A DNA stretch of 39,335 nt from Elysia marginata. Its lineage: Eukaryota; Mollusca; Gastropoda; Plakobranchidae. The DNA lies in the NCBI GenBank assembly GCA_019649035.1, contig BMAT01008710.1, forward strand, positions 4,976-44,310, in the 5' to 3' direction. The notes under the pieces are model-generated. The model worked only from the letters and a program-made list of their open reading frames with translations, had not been told where the DNA came from and made no database searches. The translations under genes and the position numbers were made by a program. Each line of letters opens with the position of its first letter. Position 1 is the first letter of the stretch. Below are positions 31,600 to 39,335 of this stretch, in pieces.

Positions 31600-32115
31600 T
31601 TTTTAAATTCATGCGCTCCTCATTTATAGATATAGATGTACAACCTTACTTTACCATTGGACATTATTCAACAAAAAAATCTCGATTAAGGCTTCTTCAT
31701 TTCAAAATACTACACAATATCTACCCGACAAACATTCTTCTACAAAAAATAAAAATTAAAAAATCTAATAAATGTGAAATATGTAGTACCCCAGATTTCA
31801 TAGAACATGTCTTTTATTCCCGGAAAAAAGCTGGATGGTTTTTGGGAACAGGTAAGAAGTTATATCGTTAAAAGAACAGGTATGGCAGTCAATGTAAATG
31901 AAAAAAACGCCCTGTTTGGATTTATAGAATCTGACATTCATAACCTTGCTGACAAAAATAATTTAGCTGACATTAATTTCATCATCCTTGCAGCAAAAAT
32001 GTGCATAGGCAAGGTTAAATATGGAAAATCCTACTGTCCCAAAACAACGTTTGAGATGGAAATGGAAATGAGGGAAAAGTTTTTGAAGAACAAATGCTTT
32101 CCCTCATCTTATTGA
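31600..32115 (+). pseudogene. L1/Tx1-like LINE extreme C-terminus
   Basis: SRLRLLHFKILHNIYPTNIL (from about 31680) and NKCEICSTPDFIEHVFYS (31768-31818) match the conserved zinc-knuckle-like tail CxxC-x7-H-x3-(C) of L1/Tx1-type LINEs (C at CEIC, then EHVF). One frame change near 31815-31825 moves to a second frame: KKLDGFWEQVRSYIVKRTG to the stop at 32113-32115, ending MEMREKFLKNKCF. The final cysteine of the knuckle is altered at the frame junction. Probably the same superfamily as 29800-30760, either one split element or a separate insertion. Confidence 0.6.
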
Positions 32116-35100
32116 AAATCTCTGTCCGTAAATTATAGGGTAAGACTACCTTTCCAGTATTATTAGATGGTCAATATTCACTCTCTCATAAGCCAATGAA
32201 GGGTGTATCATTGTATGTATTGTTTCCTACTTACTTAATCGCCTTTTATCAAACACAATTTCAATAAAAAGAAATCCACTCTCTTTTCTTCAATTCGCGC
32301 TGATGGGGAAAAATTTTTCTCGTTAGCTTTTATGCTTTATGCCTAATTTTACGGCCCTTCGTCCTCCTTCATACTTTCGTTTTCGCCTCCTAAAGGAGTA
32401 CAGCAAGGGTAAAATGTAATTCAATTTTATTTAGTTATTTATTAATATTTTTAATTGTATTTTATAATTATTATTATATTAAATAATAAGTCTTATAAAG
32501 TACTGTTACTGTTACATTATCTTAACATGTCTTAAACACGCAGGCAGTTTTGACCCGTTATGTTTCGGCAAAAGCCAGTCTCGTTAGAATAGCTGTATTA
32601 ATAAAATTAATAACTTCCTTTAAGTTTTAGCCTCTTCCTTCCTATACCCTTCCCTCTCCTCAGCCCCCACCCTCTCGAAATTATTGCGTTGAGTCTATAC
32701 ATCTGTATTCATTCCTAATACCCAACATTTCAATTAGTAATACTGTTATGCTTAACATCTTTCACTCTATACAACTCAGTTCAGTAATACTCTTTCAGTA
32801 ACTGACCCTGTAGTGAAACAAGTGCATAATGACCAAAGTTTGTTTGTCCCTCCCAAATCTGGCAACCTCAGCCAACCAACTGGTTCTAAAAAGAGCAGAA
32901 AAAATACGAAAAAAAAATCAACAGCTGACCAAATAATACTGACACTGGAGATGTCAAAGATGGTGACGTGATCGACCACAGTAGATCCTTGCCTTTCCCA
33001 CTTTGACTTCTATGATTAGGTCCGACGGCAAGGTAGGATCCTAGGTCTCAGCCCAAATGTTTTCTATGGTCATCTTTCTTTCAGCGGCCGTAGAGACAAA
33101 AAGGAAGTTCGCAAAAGGAGGTACGGCCTAAACCCAGCCTAGATCTATAATGCACTCAACAAAATGGACCAGGACATCACAGAGGAATTCTCCCCTCACA
33201 GCTGTAAAATCACTACAGATTCTTACAATATATAAAGCAATCAATCTTACTCCTAAGTCTAGCTCGAACCCTCAAACCTAGCCCCCTTCCCCCCTCCTTT
33301 TTTTCTAATTGCCTCTATCTCTCTAATCCTCTCCTTTTGTTATATCTCTACCCTTTGTACCATAATCAACCCTAGAATAGAATAGCGATCTAACAATTAA
33401 CAAAGTCACCATAGCACGATACTGAGCTTAAATTTTTTGGTCCCGTGGTGACGATGGACAGTTCCACATAGACTGGGAATAGGGAAGTGCTCCCTCGCGA
33501 CTCTTTGGAGCGGAGGGTTTAGTAATGCTCTAATAAACTAATAACTTTACTTAAGGCATGCCTATCTTTTAAAACCCAAAATTAGTCAAAGATTTCTAAC
33601 CTCACATGAGCTTTAAGCTGCAGATATTACTTATTTTTAAAAAAAAAACTAGGGAGAAGATATAACATGGAGGGACAATTTTAGTTTTAAATAAGACGCG
33701 CGCAAAGCCCTCGTTACGAACTACAGATATTTAAAAAATATTCTTTGGGTTCCTTGTATTCAAATCAACCGAGTTATAAGTTTAATCTGCGCTTGAGTAT
33801 ATGACTGATTAAAGTCACTTCAGAAATTAAGTAATGAGGCTTAGCTGGCAAGATACCGGAACGGGTCATGGCTTTTTTTTTGTTCAAGGACAGATTACTC
33901 TCATTTACCGTGCAAGTGAGAACACCATATATGTACGGGAAGTCAGTACACACATCGAAGAACATTAAAGGTAAAAGTGATTTTCTAAAACATTTGCGCA
34001 ATGGGTCATAATAGACGACGTCCCTAAATTAGTCAGCTAGAGTCTTGCGCCTTGATTAACTGCCAAAACTAAGGCCTACATAGTTATAACCAAAATAGAA
34101 TCGATTTGGCGTTTTTGTTTTATGCGTTTAATGATGATGCGGTTCAGGAAAAGTAAAAATATGAAAAGAATTAAATAAGTGTGAGGAAGACTATTATTTT
34201 AAGGCTACACTTTTTGTGAAGCAGTCTTGGCTTTAAAAAATGCCAACTAAATGTTAATCAATTTTAGGTACAATATTTTATCATTCGAGGGTCATGCACC
34301 TAGAATTGAGAACTTTATTTTTGAATGCATTAAATTTATTTGAGAATTTAAATTTCTTGTTCTTCTGATTTTATTACAAAACGACTTTGTTTGGCCAGAA
34401 TAACTTTGCGGACGTCCTAGAGAGCTCTGACGTCATGACTATAGTATCACCTGTGCATGGCTAATTTCGGATTTGTGTAAAATCATTGAGAAAAGAGAGA
34501 AAACTGTTACAATGCCTTTTTAGATGTTAAGTCAAGTCAATTTGGACTCAACAAAAATATAACTATGTAAATCAAGACATAATTTCAATAAATCGATAGT
34601 TTTAGATCAACAAACTAGCGGCACGCGAAAAGAAAAGACGAGATCTGAATAGGTTTAGATTCCTTCAAGATAGAAATTGCTTTAGATTTAACTTTTCTAT
34701 CTGTACAAGTTAATAGGATGTATTACTAGCATATCAAAGTACACGTATAAAATTGTTTTGATTAATGGTGAATCCATTCTTTCATTCTTACATTCGATTC
34801 TTTACTTACAACCGCAAAAGCGCGAATTGCGAATTCATCCTGGTAAACAACTATGTTCGCACACATACACACTTGTGTTCAGACAATCTGCTTTCTAAAA
34901 TGTACTTGCAATCGTACGCTCCAATTTTAAAAGTGCTGTTGAAATTAAAATCGATCTAGATCTTGAAGCAGCGTGTCTGTTAGTCCTTTTTTATATCCTG
35001 AACCTTCCACCGCGTGTTATCTTCCTTTCATCGTATTCGTTTCTAATGGGTGGCTCTCATCTTTGAGTATGCTCTTCATTTTTCTGTCATTTTTTACCCC

Positions 35101-35570
35101 ACTCTCGTTAGTTATGGTTTTGTCCAGTCGGTTTCGATCTTGCTTTGAAAAAGTCCCACCCAAACAAACAATAATTCTAAAAATGAGGGCACTGTCTAGT
35201 ACTGGGGAGTAAAACACCTGCAGTAAATTTTTGTCCAAACAGAAAGATCTAAGTTTTCTGAGGCAATAGAAACGTGGTCTTATCTTCTTGAAAATGTTTA
35301 CTGTTTTCTTTCCGTGGTAGATCTTAGTTTAAATGACCCCCAAATATTGAAAGTCTTAAACCCGTTCCATAGCTATTTTTTTTTAGTTCTTGGAGGCTGA
35401 GGGTTTCATGAAGACTTGATTGTGATTTCAATGACGTATTATTTCTCTCCCAGTTTCCATTTGCTCTTTTTCCTTTGACTTAAAAACAACATTCCTAGAT
35501 CTTAAGTATTCGTTGATAAAAATTCAAAGTCGGACTTTTCCCTTCTTAGTAAAACTTGATTCCTTGATGG
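32116..35570. other. Intronic non-coding stretch with two similar LINE-like tails
   Basis: Two A/T-rich tail motifs in the same direction, ATTAATAAAATTAATAACTT (about 32597-32616) and TAATAAACTAATAACTT (about 33530-33546), each follow pyrimidine-rich text and may be 3' ends of related LINEs. No convincing open frame. From 33560 to 35570 nothing is recognised. Confidence 0.35.
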
Positions 35571-35574
35571 AGAC

Positions 35575-35586
35575 ACCAGGTCAACT
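35575..35586. repeat. LINE target-site duplication, left
   Basis: ACCAGGTCAACT, identical to 38826-38837. Confidence 0.85.
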
Positions 35587-35599
35587 TCTTCATCTTCGC

Positions 35600-35887
35600 C
35601 TCTCAGCTCCCCGGGAAGCACTGGCCGCCAAAAAAATGTCATCAACACCATCCTATCTTGTGCTATCTCTCCGGTTCATCCCATGTCTTCTCTGCAGATG
35701 CCATCTCTGCCTCTGTTTCTCTCCTCCACGTCATTCTTGGCATCCCTCTGGCTCTGCGGCCCTGTGGGTTCCATACCAAGCCATGATTGTAATGCACTGC
35801 CATGGTTTCTTTAAAGCGTGCCCAATACATCTCCACTTTCTTCTCCTCATCTCCACCTCCATTGGTTAATGCTGTGTTCTTTCCCAC
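35600..35887 (-). pseudogene. LINE C-terminal domain
   Basis: HYNHGLVWNPQGRRARGMPR (ending near 35735), then MTWRRETEAEMASAEKTWDE and PER (to about 35665), and finally GGQCFPGS (about 35630-35607). This is the conserved W-NPQGxRxRGRPxxTWRR...GG-C tail of this LINE group, ending within about 40 bp of the element's 3' boundary. Confidence 0.8.
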
Positions 35888-36149
35888 AAGTCGGTATTAC
35901 TGATGGTTTTGGGACAGTGTATGCTGATGATACGTCTCATACATCTGTTGCTGAAGAACTGTAGTTTCTGAAAAGTCTTGTTGGTTCGCTATGTCTCTGC
36001 TTCGGATAGGACTGCCTTCACATTTTTGAGTTAAAGATTTTTATCTTTTTCCTTTCCTTAATGATCTTGATGGACCATAATTATCTTCTTCAGCCCTAAG
36101 AAGGCTTGACGGGCTTTCTGCATCAGTTTCTTTACGTCTTCCTCTACTC

Positions 36150-37220
36150 TCCCCTCTTTGTTGATGGTACTTCCTAGGTAAGTGAAACTGTCAACATCCT
36201 CTAATTCTTCATCCTCCACCGTGACTGGTCTATTGTCATAAGTTTTTAGTCTGAGAATATTTGTCTTGTTTTTGTTAATCTTTAAATCCTAGACTTTTTT
36301 AGGTTGTGTTCAGGGTGGCAGTTTTCTCTTGCATTTGTTTGTGATTGTGAGAGAGCAGCGCAATATCATCAGCAAAGTCTAAATTCCCGAGTTGACTTGT
36401 TAGTGTCCATTGAATTCTTTGTTGTTTACTGACAGTAGCTCTTCTCATAATATAGTCAACAGCCAGTAGTAATAGAAATGGTGATGAGTGGCAGTCCTGT
36501 CTTGCCACAGTCTTAATATCGAAGGGATCTGTTCACTCTACTGCATGAATGACTCTTGCTGTTGTGCCATCGTACATTTTACTTATTAGGGCTGTTAACT
36601 TCTGCGTGACTCCAAAATGCCTCAACAATTTCCATAAACTGTCCCGGTCCACATTGTCAAATGCCTTCTCAAAGTCAACAGAGTTCACATACAGAGGTGG
36701 ATTCCACTCGAGCGACTGCTCCTCGATGATACGGAGTGCTGCTGTTTGGTCTGCACATATATATATCTTTTCTAAAATCTGCTTGTTCCTCTCTCATTTT
36801 CTCGTCAAGCGCCACCTTTAGTCTTTCTAAGATAACTCGATTAAACACTTTCCCTGGCAAAGGCAACAGGGTTATTCCCCTGTAGTTTCCGCACTCCTGG
36901 AGATTCCCTTTCTCTGGGAGTTTGACAATGTGTCCTTCTTTCTATTCTTGAGGAAATGCCTCCGTTGCCCATATTCTCTGGAACAGTCCAGTCAGAGTCA
37001 TTGCTGAGGGCTCCGCACTTCCTTTTATGGAATCCCCCGGTATTCCATCTGGTCCTGCCGCCTTGTTGTTTATCAGTCTTTTTTATTGCTCCTGGAATTT
37101 TTTTTGTATTTGGAGGCTCCAAATCTATTTCAAGATCCACTTCTGCTGGTTCAATATTTGCTGGATTATTTGAAGTTGGACGGTTCAGCAGCTCCACAAT
37201 CTGCGTTCTGAGCTAAACCA
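36150..37220 (-). pseudogene. LINE reverse transcriptase domain
   Basis: From right to left: ELLNRPTSNNPANIEPAEVD and EPPNTKKIPGAIKK (37197-37050), which precede the RT. Then LPLPGKVFNRVILERLKVAL and EEQADFRKD (about 36870-36770; motif 2-3 region). LLLAVDYIMRR and LDFADDIALLSHNHKQMQEK (36490-36330) carry the catalytic FADD at about 36364-36376. These blocks are spread over several frames. The order and text match an endonuclease-type, RTE-like LINE reverse transcriptase. Confidence 0.8.
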
Positions 37221-37599
37221 TCAAGGTATTTCCTCTTGTCTTCTCGTTTCACTGCTTTATTTTTTTTTTTTTGGCAAACCTTTGCTGTGCTAGTGCTTTA
37301 GTCGCTCTTGTCTTACTGGTGTTGAGACTAGCCTTTGCCTTCTTTCGTTCTTTTATTCTCATTATTGGCTCATTTGTGATTTATTCCTTGCTTTGCTTAT
37401 CTCTCAACCCCAGTACCTCTTTACAGCTATCTTACCACACTCCCTTGATTTTATTCCAGTAGTCTTCTATGTCGTCCACATACCTTAGTGTCTCCAGAGC
37501 ATAAAACCTGTTGGATACCTCCATTGCATATTCCTCCCTTTTCTATGGGCTTGACAGCAAATTGACATTGTATTTGGGTCTCTGGTGCGGGGCGAACTT

Positions 37600-38405
37600 G
37601 CCTCTCCAAAGTTTAAGCTTGATCTTTGCTACCACCAGATGATGATCTGACCCAAGATCTGCTCCTCTGACTACTTTAACATCTTGTAGAGAGTTTATAA
37701 AACTGTGATTAATTCAGATGTTGTCTATTTGGTTTTCTCTCCCAAAGTTGCAGTTTGGTGAAATCCAAGTTGCTTTGTGTATCTTTCTGTGTTGGAAAAG
37801 ACTTCCCCTAAAAACCATTTGATTATTGGCGCACATGTCCGCAAAGAGTTCTCCATTTTCGTTCATTAGTCCAATACATTGATTCCCCGATAACTTCTTC
37901 GTACCCTGTGTTGTCATTTCCTATCTGGGCATTAAAGTCCCCTATTAGAATCATAAAGTCTTTTGATTTAGGTTTCTCCAGTACATCTTGATGCCTTGCG
38001 TTAAATTGTTCTTAGACACCCTCCCCTTTCTCATTTGTCGGTTAAAAACAATTAATGACCCGAAGGTCAATCTGTTTCTTATTTGTTTTGAACATATCTG
38101 ATACAACCCTGGACCGCTCTGGTTGCTATCCTAGTAGTGACTTAGCTGCTTGTCTAGAGAGCATAAGCCCCACTCCTTTCGTTTGGTTTGCCTTTTCTTC
38201 TTTATGGCCTGAGTACAGTAGTGTCTCCCCTGTTCCCAGGGTTAACTTCCGTTACCTGTCCATCTTGTTTTTGTGATCCCCAGGGTGTCCAGCTTGAAGG
38301 CGTTAAATTTTCTAGCCACTTTCTTTAATTTACCTGTTTGGTGGAGAGTTCTGACGTTCCAGGTTTTTAGCCTAAAGGTCTTCCTTAACATCAGGAGGTT
38401 CATCC
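37600..38405 (-). pseudogene. LINE APE-type endonuclease domain
   Basis: The start reads MNLLMLRKTFRLKTWNVRTL (about 38405-38344), with the WNVRTL motif that opens APE endonucleases of this LINE group. LDTLGITKTRWTG follows (metal-binding region; the usual E of xETRW is K here). A later frame carries GLMNENGELFADMCANNQMV and TWISPNCNFGRENQIDNI (37917-37714), matching the family block that ends (T)WxSPxxxxxNQIDHI, with the catalytic H replaced by N. Frames change between these blocks. Confidence 0.75.
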
Positions 38406-38825
38406 GCTCCCTGGGTTCCTTTTTAGAAGCTTTGCCCAGAGAGCATCATACATCTTTCTGAGACAGATCTTTCTTCCTCTAATGTGGGCAGAATATACAG
38501 TTCCTTGGTTGCCGTTTTAGTAGCGTTGAGTTTTTTCCGAGGGAAGGGCTGCTAACCCCACGCCTCAAGCCCACAATCTGGAGGGTCAGGTGGCTCTTTC
38601 CAGGAGCCACTACCTCATTTACCATTTAGACCCGTCTTTCGACATGCAAATTTTTAGCCTATGCTAAATCTATAAGGCTCTGTATCGCTTCTAGTCTGGC
38701 CTCTACCCTTCAACCTGTCCGGCATGGGTGACCCTGCCAGGAGTAAGCTCTCGCCGGCCTAACTATATAGGTCATCGAGACACGCAAGCCCTCAAACGAC
38801 GGCGAGAGAACGAACCGAATGTGGG

Positions 38826-38837
38826 ACCAGGTCAACT
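38826..38837. repeat. LINE target-site duplication, right
   Basis: ACCAGGTCAACT, identical to 35575-35586. Confidence 0.85.
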
Positions 38838-39335
38838 AGTATTTAATGTATGGAAGAAGCAAAACAAAAAAAAAATCCCAACTTTTTGTTCGATTAGCAC
38901 ACATTAAGAAAAAGAGAAGATTATTTTTCTTTTTCAGGTTCCGAAGTGTTTTTCGAACGGTAGCTTTGTTTTTCCAATAGAAAATTCTAAAAAAAAAATC
39001 ACGGTTACGAAAATCCTCACAGTTTCGCTATCTACTACTGTTCCATTAAAGCTAAATGAGCACAGTAATTTGGCAATCTTCCATTTTTCTTTATAACATA
39101 AAATCATGGCACGAAGCCATCAGTTGTAAGCAAGAAGCCTTCTTGATTAAGCCAAGCTTGTTCTTTCATTACTTCCTGCGAACGGATTTTTAAAGCGGAG
39201 GCAATATTCTTAATACAGAAAATAGCATTCTACTTTCCTTAGCAACTCACTTGGTTGAGCCAATTCTAAAACATTTTTAATATTTATCCCTGTTCACCGG
39301 GAAAAAAAACCCAAAACGTCATGATGGGAGGATCA
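38838..39335. other. Intronic non-coding tail of the window
   Basis: AT-rich, with A-runs at 38865 and 38990. No frame, tRNA-like or repeat-end signal recognised. Confidence 0.4.

Larger units (their letters stand above)
35587..38825 (-). mobile_element. Full-length RTE-like LINE, antisense in the SLC6 intron
   Basis: A 3,239-bp minus-strand element bounded by the perfect 12-mer ACCAGGTCAACT at 35575-35586 and 38826-38837. Order from its 5' end (right): a 5' leader of about 420 bp, an APE-type endonuclease, reverse transcriptase, C-terminal domain, and a very short 3' end reading GGCGAAGATGAAGA. Size, single ORF, short tail and modest target duplication fit the RTE-like group. The reading frame is broken at many points, so it is inactive. 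Because it is antisense to the transporter, its poly-A signals should not interfere with the host transcript. Confidence 0.85.
27725..39335 (+). other. First intron of the SLC6 gene, open at the right edge
   Basis: It begins with the consensus donor GTGAGT. No downstream segment on the plus strand encodes the expected continuation (AFLIPY-like TM2 text), so the acceptor is probably outside the window and the intron exceeds 11.6 kb. It is filled with LINE remnants on both strands. Alternatively, the gene may be broken or assembled incorrectly. Confidence 0.5.

Noticed and set aside
36956-38461. Plus-strand hydrophobic frames at 36956-37216, 37271-37462, 38055-38276 and 38273-38461
   Set aside because: Shadows of the minus-strand LINE; its endonuclease and RT motifs explain this region.

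Overview
This is a repeat-rich, AT-rich animal genome window. Its elements (Penelope-like with a GIY-YIG domain, RTE-like LINE, tRNA-derived SINE, piggyBac, long tetranucleotide arrays) suggest a lophotrochozoan, most likely a mollusc and perhaps a gastropod. That assignment is inference, since no marker gene is present. Only one host gene is clear: the first coding exon of an SLC6-family sodium/chloride-dependent transporter (27520-27724, +). It has a TATA-like promoter about 250 bp upstream and a splice donor at 27725. No later SLC6 exon is recognisable, so intron 1 seems to fill the rest of the window (over 11.6 kb).

Layout. 1-4.4 kb: microsatellites, a tRNA-like SINE scrap and a 1.17-kb element with long inverted ends (2547-3712). 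4.4-6.1 kb: two 5'-truncated Penelope-like fragments lie head to head. The minus-strand one keeps an open 228-codon GIY-YIG frame that ends inside a hammerhead-ribozyme core. The plus-strand one is split by a 285-bp SINE flanked by a 12-bp target duplication. 6.1-11.2 kb: mostly non-coding. 11.2-12.65 kb: a 330-bp TCTA array, then a short piggyBac relic bounded by TTAA. 12.65-18.8 kb: mostly non-coding, with one LINE-like tail. 18.8-20.3 kb: two diverged copies of a 215-bp repeat, each carrying a CT tract, and a CAT/TTA array. 21.3-25.6 kb: two copies of a 148-bp MITE-like element (one inside a second SINE copy), a CR1/L2-type LINE tail, and CAT, GA and TCTA arrays.

After the SLC6 exon: sense-strand LINE 3' halves (28.66-29.80 kb), L1/Tx1-like C-terminal fragments (29.8-30.76 and 31.6-32.1 kb), and an antisense 3.24-kb LINE (35587-38825) that looks full length. 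It has 12-bp target duplications and endonuclease, reverse transcriptase and C-terminal parts, all in broken frames.

The genes do not form an operon or pathway. The main interest is the layered transposon record: ribozyme-bearing Penelope, SINE in Penelope, and MITE in SINE with an empty site elsewhere in the same window.
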